A stretch of DNA of 64,000 nt from Bradyrhizobium cytisi (GTDB lineage: Bacteria; Pseudomonadota; Alphaproteobacteria; Rhizobiales; Xanthobacteraceae): assembly GCF_008123515.1 (NCBI RefSeq), contig NZ_VSSR01000051.1, positions 1-64,000 of the forward strand, read 5' to 3'. The notes under the pieces were generated by a model, which saw only the letters and a list, made by a program, of their open reading frames with translations, did not search any database and was not told where the DNA came from. Shown here piece by piece: positions 25,170 through 33,529 of this stretch. Within the stretch, counting starts at the first letter, position 1, and each line of letters opens with the position of its first letter. A program made the translations under genes and the position numbers.

Positions 25170-28100
25170 TCAGGCCGCCGCCGCCACGGGCATGGCGTCG
25201 CCCGGGCCGAACAGTTCGCGCACTTCGGCCGCCGGCTTCGGCCTGCTGAACAGATAGCCCTGCATCTCCGTGCAGCCGAGCGCGCGCAGCATCTCGCGCT
25301 GGGCCTCGGTCTCGACGCCTTCGGCGACCGTGGTCATGTTGCTGGCGGAGGCGATGTTCACCACTGCCTGCACGATCACGGGTGACCCGACGGCGTCGGC
25401 GATGTCGGCCACGAAGCAGCGGTCGATCTTGATCTTGTCGAACGGGAAGCGCTTCAGATAGCTCAGCGAGGAATAGCCGGTATCGAAATCGTCGAGCGCG
25501 ATGCGCACGCCGATCGAGCGAAGCTGGTGCAGGATCGAGAGCGCTGCCTCGTCGTCGCGGATCAGCACGGCCTCGGTGATCTCGAGCTCGAGCCGCCGCG
25601 GCTCGAGCCCGGAGGCGGCGAGCGCCCCCGCGATCCGCAGCGCCAGCGTGTCGCATTTGAGCTGCACCGGCGAGACGTTGACCGCGACGCGCACATGGGC
25701 GGGCCAGGTCGCGGCCTCGTTGCAGGCCGTGCGCAGCACCCAGTCGCCGATCTCGTTGATCAGGCCGGTATCCTCGGCGATCGGAATGAATTCTGCCGGC
25801 GAGACCATGCCGCGCTCGGGATGGCGCCAGCGCAGCAGCGCCTCGCAGCCGGAAACCTCGCCCGAGTCCAGATTGACCAGCGGCTGGTAATGGATCTCGA
25901 AGCCGCCGTCGATCAACGCCTGGCGCAGATCCTGCTCCAGGGTAAGGCGGGCCTTGGCGCTCGCATCCATCTCCGGCACGAAGAAGCGGTAGGTGCGCCG
26001 CCCTTCCGCCTTGGCGCCGTACATTGCGAGGTCGGCGTTCTTGATGAGCTGGTCGAGATCGGCGCCGTCCTGCGGCGCCAGCGCGATGCCGATGCTGGCG
26101 TCGGTGGAGAGCTGGTGGCCGAAGCAGTGATAGGGGCGGCGGATTGCTTCATGGATCCGCGTCACGAACGACAGCACGTCGGCGGACGATTCGATCCCGG
26201 TCTGGATCACGGCAAACTCGTCGCCGCCGAGCCGCGCGATCAGATCGCCCGGCTTGAGGCAGGCGCGGATGCGCCCGGCGATCGCCTTCAACAGCTCGTC
26301 GCCGACATGATGGCCGAGTGAATCGTTGATGCCTTTGAACTCGTCGACGTCGATATAGAGCAGCGCGAACTGTTCGCCGCCGGCGGCCTTCTCCAGCTCG
26401 CGCTCGATCTGCTCGCGGAATAGCGTGCGGTTCGGCAGGTCGGTCAGCGCGTCGTAATGCGCCATATGCGCGATCTTGTCATGGGCGCGCCGCCGCTCGG
26501 TGACATCCTCGACGACGTTGATGAGGTAGCGCGGCTCGCCGGAGGAGTCGCGGATGCCGATCCGGGTCGAGGTGATGTAGCGCAGACCCATGGTCTGGCT
26601 TGTCCAGGCATGTTCGTCCTTGGACAATCCCTCGGTCGTCTGCAGCGCCTTGCTGTCGTACTCGGTGACGACCCTGGCGGTCTCATCCGGGTAGATGTCG
26701 AAGGGGGTCTTGCCGACGATGGCTTCGCGCGACTGGCCGAATTGCTCTGCGGCGGTGCGGTTGATCAGCAGATATTGCCGTGTCCGCGCGTCCTTCACCG
26801 TGATCTGCGACGGGATGTGATCGATAATCTCGCGGAGGAACGTGTAGTTGCGGTCGCGCTCCTGCTCCAGGTTGAGCCGCTCGGTGATCTCCTCGATCGT
26901 GGCGACCCATCCGCCCTGCGCCAGCGGTGTATTGATGACCTGGAAGGCGCGGCCGTTGGGCAATTGATGCGTTTTCGTGGCGACCTTGCCTTCGGCGACG
27001 TCCCTGATGACCTCGGCGCAAAACGCATCGACGTCGCCGCTGAACGCGTTGCGCTCCTTGCGATGGGACATCGCTTCGGTGATGTGACAGCCCGGCTTGA
27101 TGATCTCGTGGGAAAGGCCGAACATGTCGGCATAGCGGCGATTGCAGGTGACGATGTATCCGGCGGCGTCGTAGAGGATCAGCCCTTGGGACATATTGTT
27201 GAGGGCGGTGTCGAGCCGCAGTCGCTCCGCCTCCAGCCGCTGCTGGGCCTCACGGTTCTGCCGGTTGATCTGGCGGACGATCATGAAGAGGATCAGCGCG
27301 ATCACGGCCGCCGAAAGCGTCGCGGTGGTGACCATGAAGCCGGTCTGCTGCCGCCAGTCGGCCAGCGCGGACGACATGGTATTGGTGGCCACGATGACCA
27401 GCGGGAAATGCGTCAGCGACGCAGCCGAACCGAGCTTCTCCTCGCCGTCGACCGGGCTCTTGACGCGAAGCGTGTGCTGACCGCTGCGGGTCAGCACCTT
27501 CTGCATCAGCGGCGCGCTCTTGTAGCTGGTCCCGATCATCGATTCGACATGCGGGTAGCGCGCCAGCATCACGCCTTCGCGGTCGAACAGCGCGATGGCG
27601 GCGCCGTCGGCGAGCGCGACCGAGGCGAAATAACGTTGATAGCTGTCGGGATCGATCCGCCGGACCAGCGCGCCGACGAAAGTGCCGTCCGGCAGAGCGA
27701 GCCGGCGCGCCACGATCGTGGTCCATTTGCCGATCAGGAAGCTGCGCACCGATTCCAGCAGCACCGGCTCCGACATCGGATTCGATTTGAAGGTCTGGAA
27801 GTAGGCGCGCGAAGACACGTTGATCTTGGGGAGCGGCTGGGCTCGCGACCAGCTGATCAGCTCGCCGTCGGCATCATAGATCGCGATGTCGCCGAGATAG
27901 GAGACCGCGCCGATCTTGCCCCTGAGCATCCGGTGGGCCTCAGGCCCCGACATGCGCTCGCGGAACATTTGCGGCGATGTGATCTCCGGCAGGCGCATTT
28001 GCCCGATCACGTCGGCCGCGACGACGTCGGAATCTTCAAACTGCTGGTCGAAATGCCGTGCGATCAGCTGCACGGTGTTTTCCAGCTCGCGCTCGCGGTT

Positions 28101-28280
28101 GGTAAGCGTCTTCTCCCGAAACTCGCCGACGGCCATCGCGGTCACCGCGAAGATGCCGGCGACCAACAACGCGCCCGAGAGAGTCAGCCACAGCACGGGT
28201 CCGCGCCGCATGGCAGCGTCCCAGCCGCTCTTCGCGGCCAGAAACATCGCAGCTGCCATCTGTCGAAAAACCCGGCGCAT
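25170..28280 (-). CDS. Membrane sensor with PAS-PAS-GGDEF-EAL domains
   Basis: A cyclic-di-GMP metabolic protein of 1,036 residues. Transmembrane segments at about 28-50 and 316-335 flank a periplasmic sensory region of dCache type. Two PAS domains follow (about 355-450 and 475-590), then GGDEF (about 605-765) with an intact RLGGDEFAV active site and EAL (about 785-1025) with CEALLRW, DDFDTGYSS and EGVE motifs, all intact. It could be bifunctional. ATG 28280 follows GGGGAGTGGG; an upstream frame to 28325 has no signal. It is followed one base later by a GGDEF gene. The liv operon ends 184 bases upstream in the same direction. Confidence 0.92.
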   Translation of the reverse strand: MRRVFRQMAAAMFLAAKSGWDAAMRRGPVLWLTLSGALLVAGIFAVTAMAVGEFREKTLTNRERELENTVQLIARHFDQQFEDSDVVAADVIGQMRLPEITSPQMFRERMSGPEAHRMLRGKIGAVSYLGDIAIYDADGELISWSRAQPLPKINVSSRAYFQTFKSNPMSEPVLLESVRSFLIGKWTTIVARRLALPDGTFVGALVRRIDPDSYQRYFASVALADGAAIALFDREGVMLARYPHVESMIGTSYKSAPLMQKVLTRSGQHTLRVKSPVDGEEKLGSAASLTHFPLVIVATNTMSSALADWRQQTGFMVTTATLSAAVIALILFMIVRQINRQNREAQQRLEAERLRLDTALNNMSQGLILYDAAGYIVTCNRRYADMFGLSHEIIKPGCHITEAMSHRKERNAFSGDVDAFCAEVIRDVAEGKVATKTHQLPNGRAFQVINTPLAQGGWVATIEEITERLNLEQERDRNYTFLREIIDHIPSQITVKDARTRQYLLINRTAAEQFGQSREAIVGKTPFDIYPDETARVVTEYDSKALQTTEGLSKDEHAWTSQTMGLRYITSTRIGIRDSSGEPRYLINVVEDVTERRRAHDKIAHMAHYDALTDLPNRTLFREQIERELEKAAGGEQFALLYIDVDEFKGINDSLGHHVGDELLKAIAGRIRACLKPGDLIARLGGDEFAVIQTGIESSADVLSFVTRIHEAIRRPYHCFGHQLSTDASIGIALAPQDGADLDQLIKNADLAMYGAKAEGRRTYRFFVPEMDASAKARLTLEQDLRQALIDGGFEIHYQPLVNLDSGEVSGCEALLRWRHPERGMVSPAEFIPIAEDTGLINEIGDWVLRTACNEAATWPAHVRVAVNVSPVQLKCDTLALRIAGALAASGLEPRRLELEITEAVLIRDDEAALSILHQLRSIGVRIALDDFDTGYSSLSYLKRFPFDKIKIDRCFVADIADAVGSPVIVQAVVNIASASNMTTVAEGVETEAQREMLRALGCTEMQGYLFSRPKPAAEVRELFGPGDAMPVAAAA

Positions 28281-28464
28281 CCCACTCCCCTGGGGGAAGA
28301 GAAATACTACGGACAGATGGCGCAATGCTTAGGAAAGCCGGTTACCCATGGCTTAAACCGGTTGCGGATTAATACGGATATCCACCGACACGGGAATCGC
28401 GTGACGTCGCGCCACGGTTGTAGGTGGCCCCCACGGCGCGCTGCGCTGTATCGTTAATCGAAGC

Positions 28465-29550
28465 TTAATGCGAGGCGTCCGCGCTCTTGTCGCCGCCGCC
28501 ATTGCGCAGTCGCCCGACCACGCCGGTCGGGAAGAAATAGACGCTGGCAATGAACAGCAGACCGAGCCAGAGCAGCCAGCGATCCGGATGCAGCAGGCCC
28601 GGCAGCAACGGCAGACCGGCCTCAGACGCCGCCTTGGAGGCGACACCCATCAGCGATTGCAGATAGTTCTGCGCGAGGATGAAGATGGTGGCACCGATGA
28701 TCGCGCCGTAGATCGTGCCCATGCCGCCGATCACCACCATCAAGAGAATGTCGAGCATAATGGAGAAGCTCAGCGAGGTGTCCGGCCCCGCATAGCGCAG
28801 CCACAGCGCGTTCAGGACGCCGGCGCCGGCGGCGACCAGGGCCGCAAGGCAGTTGGCATAAGTGAGATGGAACACGGTGCGGAAGCCGAGCGCCTCGGCG
28901 CGAAAACGGTTCTCGCGGATCGCCTGGAGCACGCGCCCGAACGGCGAGTTCACCACGCGCAGCAGCGCGAGGATCATCAGGGCCGAGACTGCGAACACCA
29001 GGTAGAAGGTCAGGATGCGGCCGTTGATCTCGAAGCCGAACAGGCTTTTGGAGACCAGCACCGTGCCGGGGCGGAGCAGCTCCGGCAGCTGGAAGCTGCG
29101 TCCGTCCTCGCCGCCGGTGAGCCAGGACAGCTGCGAGGCCAGCACCTGGAAGGCGGAGGCGACGGCGAGCGTGATCATGGCAAAGAAGATCGCGGCGACC
29201 CGCAGCGAGAACAGCCCGATGGCGAGGGCGAGCAGCGCGGCCAGCGGCAGGCCGACAACGATACCGGTGGCGACGGCGGCCCAGTTCGGACCCATGCCAT
29301 ATAGCGCGATGGCGATCGCGTAGCTGCCGATGCCATAGAACATCGTGTGGGCGAACGACACCGAGCCGGTATAGCCGAGCAGGAGGTCGTAGGACGCCAC
29401 CAGCGCGGCGAACACGCAGATCTTGGCTGCGACGTTCAGCGCTTTCGCACCGGGGAACAGGAACGGCGTTGCCGCCAGCGCCAGGATGATGACGACGAGA
29501 ACAAGCGTGAGCGCGCGGCTCCGCGGCGGATCGCCCGACAGGATCATCAT
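28465..29550 (-). CDS. livM: Branched-chain amino acid ABC transporter permease LivM
   Basis: Inner-membrane permease of 361 residues with about ten hydrophobic segments. The LivM signature is visible in the block ending AIRENRFRAEALGFRTVFH (the cytoplasmic loop that contacts the ATPases) and in LLGYTGSVSFAHTMFYGIGS near the N-terminus. The start ATG at 29550 overlaps the livH stop codon (ATGA). Last gene of livKGFHM as transcribed. Together with LivH it forms the translocation channel for branched-chain or related amino acids; substrate specificity is set by LivK. Confidence 0.92.
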   Translation of the reverse strand: MMILSGDPPRSRALTLVLVVIILALAATPFLFPGAKALNVAAKICVFAALVASYDLLLGYTGSVSFAHTMFYGIGSYAIAIALYGMGPNWAAVATGIVVGLPLAALLALAIGLFSLRVAAIFFAMITLAVASAFQVLASQLSWLTGGEDGRSFQLPELLRPGTVLVSKSLFGFEINGRILTFYLVFAVSALMILALLRVVNSPFGRVLQAIRENRFRAEALGFRTVFHLTYANCLAALVAAGAGVLNALWLRYAGPDTSLSFSIMLDILLMVVIGGMGTIYGAIIGATIFILAQNYLQSLMGVASKAASEAGLPLLPGLLHPDRWLLWLGLLFIASVYFFPTGVVGRLRNGGGDKSADASH

Positions 29551-30557
29551 CGGCTGGTCACCGCATAGAGGCCGCGCGGCCGCCACATCAGAATGGCAAC
29601 CATCAGCAGGATGTTGGAGACGAGGGCAAGTTTTGGCACCAGGAAGCCGCCGTAATTGGCGACCATCGCCACCAGGATCGCGCCGATGAAGCAGCCGCCG
29701 ATCGAGCCGAGTCCGCCGATGATGACGACGACGAAAATCAGGACGGTGAGCTCATCGCTCATGGAGGCGTGGACCTGCTCGCGATAGAGCGCCCACATCA
29801 CGCCGCCGAGGCCGGCCAGCGCCGAGCCCGTCATGAACACGCCGAGGAATAGCCGGCGGATGCGGTAACCGAGCGCCTCGACCATCTCGCGGTTCTCGAC
29901 GCCGGCGCGGATCAGCAGGCCAAGCTTGGTACGATTGAGCACGAGCTGGATCGCGACGAAGACGGCAAGCCCGATCAGCGTCGCCAGCACGCGGTATTTG
30001 GCAATCGCGACGTCACCGAGGATGAAGGAGCCGCGCAGCGAGGCCGGCAGCGGCATCGGGATGATCTGCGGACCCCACAGCGCATAGAGCGTCTGTTCTG
30101 CAACAATGAGACCGCCCGTCGTCATCAGGATCTGCTTCAGATGCTGGCCGTACACTGGAAGAATCAGCACGCGCTCGACGACCAGGCCGAGCGCGCCTGA
30201 TACCGCCATCGACAGCAGCGCTGCCGGCGCCAGCACTGCAAGGTTGACCCAGAGCGAGTCCGCCTGCACGGAGGCTGCGAACGGCGCGAACACCAACGTT
30301 GCAATGTAGGCGCCGACAGCGATGAAGGCGCCGTGGCCGAAATTCAGCACGTCCATCAGGCCGAACACCAGCGTCAACCCCGAGGCCATGATGAAGATCA
30401 TCATGCCCATGGCAAGGCTCGCCGCGGTCAGCGTCAGCCAGGTTGAGGGCGAGCCGATCAGGGGGATCGTGACCAGCGCGAGCGCGACGGGCAGCAGGAT
30501 CGGCGCGATATCGCGCTTCGGCTTGGGCAGCGGATCGGTTACAGCGAGTTCAGTCAC
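29547..30557 (-). CDS. livH: Branched-chain amino acid ABC transporter permease LivH
   Basis: Second permease of the system, 336 residues with about eight to nine hydrophobic segments. Diagnostic blocks are SGLTLVFGLMDVLNFGHGAF near residue 60-80, GVENREMVEALGYRIRRLF in the cytoplasmic loop, and GGLGSIGGCFIGAILVAMV in the C-terminal part. It has a GTG start at 30557 that overlaps the livF stop (GTGA). The first about 20 residues (MTELAVTDPLPKPKRDIAPI) form a cytoplasmic extension. Confidence 0.92.
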   Translation of the reverse strand: MTELAVTDPLPKPKRDIAPILLPVALALVTIPLIGSPSTWLTLTAASLAMGMMIFIMASGLTLVFGLMDVLNFGHGAFIAVGAYIATLVFAPFAASVQADSLWVNLAVLAPAALLSMAVSGALGLVVERVLILPVYGQHLKQILMTTGGLIVAEQTLYALWGPQIIPMPLPASLRGSFILGDVAIAKYRVLATLIGLAVFVAIQLVLNRTKLGLLIRAGVENREMVEALGYRIRRLFLGVFMTGSALAGLGGVMWALYREQVHASMSDELTVLIFVVVIIGGLGSIGGCFIGAILVAMVANYGGFLVPKLALVSNILLMVAILMWRPRGLYAVTSR

Positions 30558-31276
30558 TGATGCGCCTCCAGGCTCAGGCCGAGCAGCCGCTCCTGCAGCG
30601 GCACGTCAGAGGCCAACGCAGCCATCTCGCCGCGGTGGACGATGGTGCCGTTGTCCATCACCAGCACGTTGTCGCCGAGCTCGCGGGCGGCAAAGAAGTT
30701 CTGCTCGACGAGGAGAATGGTCGCGCCCTGGCGCTTGATCTCCTTCAGGCACTCGATCAGCGCCATGACGATGGCGGGCGCCAGCCCCTTGGTCGGCTCA
30801 TCGATCAGCAGGAGCTTGCGCGGCTCGACGATCGCACGTGCGATCGACAGCATCTGCTTCTGCCCGCCCGAGAGGCTGCCGGCGCGCGACAACCAGAACC
30901 TTCGCAGCGCCGGGAAGAAGCCAAAGATCCACTCGAGCTGGGTGTCGTCCATCGGCCCGTCGCGGGCGGCGAGGACGAGATTTTCTTTCACGGTGAGGTC
31001 GGAGAACACCGCCATGCTCTCGGGCACATAGCCGACGCCGAGCCGGGCGATGTCAGGCGTGGCGCGGCTTTCGATACGCTCGCCGGCGAGGCTGATCTCG
31101 CCGCTGGAGGCCTGCCACAGACCCATGATGGTGCGCAGCGTGGTGGTCTTGCCGGCGCCGTTGCGGCCGAGCAGCATCGTGACCTCTCCCTGCGGCACGG
31201 CGAGGTCGATGCCCTGGAGAATGTGATAGCGGCCGATATGGGTGTGAACGCCGGAGAGCTTCAAGAGATCGGTCAT
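30554..31276 (-). CDS. livF: Branched-chain amino acid ABC transporter ATPase LivF
   Basis: One of the two ATP-hydrolysing subunits, 240 residues. Walker A is GRNGAGKTT (37-45), the signature is LSGGQ (135-139) and Walker B ends LLLIDEP with D159 and E160; the H-loop region is VEQNFF. All motifs are intact. The start overlaps the livG stop by four bases (ATGA), so translation is coupled. It assembles with LivG on LivHM. Confidence 0.93.
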   Translation of the reverse strand: MTDLLKLSGVHTHIGRYHILQGIDLAVPQGEVTMLLGRNGAGKTTTLRTIMGLWQASSGEISLAGERIESRATPDIARLGVGYVPESMAVFSDLTVKENLVLAARDGPMDDTQLEWIFGFFPALRRFWLSRAGSLSGGQKQMLSIARAIVEPRKLLLIDEPTKGLAPAIVMALIECLKEIKRQGATILLVEQNFFAARELGDNVLVMDNGTIVHRGEMAALASDVPLQERLLGLSLEAHQ

Positions 31277-32049
31277 GCCGCACCCTCGGTAGCTTTCCCG
31301 GGGGCGACGCCGAGATAGGCCTCCTGCACGATCGGCGAGGCGATCACCTCGGCTGGCGGGCCGTCGGCGACGAGCTGGCCGTTATGCAGCACGATGATGC
31401 GGTCGGCGAGCGAGCGCACCACGTCCATCTTGTGCTCGACCAGCAGGATGATCTTGCTCTTGTCCTGCTTGAGGTGTGCAATGAGGTTCAGCACGACCGG
31501 GACCTCGTCGATGCTCATGCCGGCCGTCGGCTCGTCGAACATGAACACCTTCGGCTCCAGCGCAATCATCAGCGCGACCTCGAGCTTGCGCTGGTCGCCA
31601 TGCGACAGCGCGGTTGCGGTGACGCCGCGGCGATTGCCGAGCGCGACCTGGTCGAGGATGGCATCGGCGCGCGCGATCAAATCGCGGCGGACCATCCAGG
31701 GCCGCAGCATGTCGTAATGGGTGCCGCTGGCCGCCTGCACCGCGAGGCGGACGTTCTCTTCCACTGACAAGTTCGGGAATAGATTGGTGAGCTGGAATGC
31801 GCGTCCGAGACCCGCACGGGTCCGCAGCGGCGCGGAATGCTCTGTGATGTCGAAGCCGTCGAACAGGATGCTGCCGCTGGACGCACGCAGCTGGCCCGAG
31901 ATCAGGTTGAAATAAGTGGTCTTGCCGGCGCCGTTCGGCCCCACGATGGCGGTGAGCTCGCCCGGGCGGAACGTGCAGGTGACGTCGTTGACTGCGACAT
32001 GGCCGCCGAAGCGGATGGTGAGGTCGCGGGTCTCGAGGGTGAGCGTCAT
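31273..32049 (-). CDS. livG: Branched-chain amino acid ABC transporter ATPase LivG
   Basis: Partner ATPase of LivF, 258 residues. Walker A is GPNGAGKTT (37-45). The signature motif is the variant LSHGDQ (149-154), normal for LivG, and Walker B ends MFDEP with D172 and E173. LVEHKMDVV carries the H-loop His. The gap of about 180 bases between livK and livG contains a palindromic repeat (32099-32218), which may attenuate expression between the receptor gene and the rest (inference). Confidence 0.93.
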   Translation of the reverse strand: MTLTLETRDLTIRFGGHVAVNDVTCTFRPGELTAIVGPNGAGKTTYFNLISGQLRASSGSILFDGFDITEHSAPLRTRAGLGRAFQLTNLFPNLSVEENVRLAVQAASGTHYDMLRPWMVRRDLIARADAILDQVALGNRRGVTATALSHGDQRKLEVALMIALEPKVFMFDEPTAGMSIDEVPVVLNLIAHLKQDKSKIILLVEHKMDVVRSLADRIIVLHNGQLVADGPPAEVIASPIVQEAYLGVAPGKATEGAA

Positions 32050-32098
32050 GGGAGCCCGGCGAATGATGAAATGAAAATATATCCGCGATCACGCTGCG

Positions 32099-32218
32099 CC
32101 CCCTCCCCCGCTTGCGGGGGAGGGTTGGGGAGAGGGTGTCACCGCAGACGAGAACCCCCAAGAGAACCCCCAAGAGGAGAGAGCCCTCTCGCGGCCTCTC
32201 CCGCAAGCGGGAGAGGTG
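32099..32218. repeat. Compound palindromic repeat between livG and livK
   Basis: CCCTCCCCCGCTTGCGGGGG (32101-32120) plus AGGG is a strong hairpin. CCTCTCCCGCAAGCGGGAGA with GG (32195-32216) is another. Between them is a direct repeat AGAACCCCCAAG twice in tandem (about 32151-32174). It resembles the element at 11-113. It lies inside the liv operon as transcribed, downstream of the receptor gene. Confidence 0.75.
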
Positions 32219-32227
32219 AAGAAGCAC

Positions 32228-33412
32228 CTACCGCTTGTTCTTAACGGGAACGTCCATGTCCTCGATCTTCAGCTCGCGCACCGGCTCGAGCACGGCCCAG
32301 GCGACGTTCGGATCGACCTTGACCTTGAAGTGATACATGCTCTGTAGCGCCTGATGGTCTTCCTTGCGGAACACCATCTTGCCTTTCGGCGTGTCGAACT
32401 CCAGGCCTTCCATCGCGGTGATCAGCTTCTCGGTGTCGGTCGACTTCGCCCTGGTGACGGCTGCGACGACGGACATCGCGGCGGCAAAGCCGCCCGCGGT
32501 GAAGAAGTCCGGCGGCGCGTTGAAGCGCTTCTGGTGCTCGGCGACGAGCCAGTCGTTTACCGGGTTCTTCGGGATGTCGTAGTAGTAATAGGTCGCGCCT
32601 TCCATGCCCGGCATGCCCTTGTAGGCCGCAAGCGCCGGCAGGATGTTGCCACCGGTCGAGAGCTCGATGCCGTAACGCTTCGGATCCATGTCCTGGAGTT
32701 TGGAGGGCGGATTGCCGGCGCCTGCCCAGATGATCCAGATGATCTTGCGGCCCGGCTTGTCCTTCAGCGCGTCGAACAGACGCTGCGCGATGGCGGTGAA
32801 GTCGGTCGTGTTGGCCGGTGCATATTCCTCGGTCGCGAGTGTCGCGCCGGTCTTGGCCAGCGCTGCCCTGAAGGCGGCGACGCCGTCGCGGCCGAAGGCG
32901 TTGTCCTGCGCCAGCGTGGCAACGGTGACGCCCTGCTTGCCGATCGCGACCGCGTTCGAGATCGCGTCCTGCGACGAATTGCGCCCCGTGCGGAAGATAT
33001 AGCGATTCCACTTCTCGCCGGTAATCTGGTCCGCGACCGCCGGCTCGACGATCAAAATCTTCTTGTTCTCTTCGGCGACGGGGAGAATGGCGAGCGCGGC
33101 CGCCGACGAGGTCGTGCCGATCGCGATGTCTGCCTTGTCGTCCTGGTACGCTTCCGCGAGCGCGGCCTTGGAAAGGTCGGGCTTGCCCTGGTCATCCTTG
33201 GTGATGATGACGATCTTGCGGCCGTCGATCATCATGGTGCCCTTGGTGGCGTATTCGAAGCCCATTTGCAGGCCGGTCTCGGTCTGCTTGGCATAGGCTT
33301 CCAGTGGGCCGGTCTTGCCGTAGATCAGCGCGACCTTGAGGTCGTCCGCGCGTGCGGAGGTGGCCACGGCCAAGCCCATGATGGCTGCTGTAAGAATGAG
33401 CGATCGACGCAC
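32228..33412 (-). CDS. livK: Branched-chain amino acid ABC transporter substrate-binding protein
   Basis: Periplasmic receptor, 394 residues, type I periplasmic-binding fold. The signal peptide ends at about residue 23 (ILTAAIMGLAVATSARA). The mature start LKVALIYGKTGPLEAYAKQT and the block NAFGRDGVAAFRAALAKTG are typical of the family. I chose GTG 33412 because it follows GGGAGGA; an upstream frame to 33517 has no signal. First gene of the livKGFHM operon. A perfect palindrome at 33451-33468 in its promoter region suggests control by an unidentified regulator. Confidence 0.9.
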   Translation of the reverse strand: MRRSLILTAAIMGLAVATSARADDLKVALIYGKTGPLEAYAKQTETGLQMGFEYATKGTMMIDGRKIVIITKDDQGKPDLSKAALAEAYQDDKADIAIGTTSSAAALAILPVAEENKKILIVEPAVADQITGEKWNRYIFRTGRNSSQDAISNAVAIGKQGVTVATLAQDNAFGRDGVAAFRAALAKTGATLATEEYAPANTTDFTAIAQRLFDALKDKPGRKIIWIIWAGAGNPPSKLQDMDPKRYGIELSTGGNILPALAAYKGMPGMEGATYYYYDIPKNPVNDWLVAEHQKRFNAPPDFFTAGGFAAAMSVVAAVTRAKSTDTEKLITAMEGLEFDTPKGKMVFRKEDHQALQSMYHFKVKVDPNVAWAVLEPVRELKIEDMDVPVKNKR

Positions 33413-33450
33413 GGTGGTCCTCCCTGAATGAACTTCCTTGATCACAGCGA

Positions 33451-33468
33451 TTTGCACACATGTGCAAA
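33451..33468. promoter_or_regulatory. Operator-like palindrome upstream of livK
   Basis: TTTGCACACATGTGCAAA has perfect eight-base arms (TTTGCACA/TGTGCAAA) around a two-base centre, 38 bases upstream of the livK start. The symmetry and position fit a dimeric repressor or activator site. No regulator gene is adjacent, and I saw no second copy in the window. Confidence 0.5.
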
Positions 33469-33529
33469 CATTGCAATTCCACCTTCCGGCGGAGCCTGCG
33501 ATGGGCTTGTGCGGCACAAGGCGCGAGGC

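Noticed and set aside
26457..28457. 666-codon open frame on the plus strand
   Set aside because: Antisense shadow of the GGDEF-EAL gene; high-GC third positions produce long spurious frames here.
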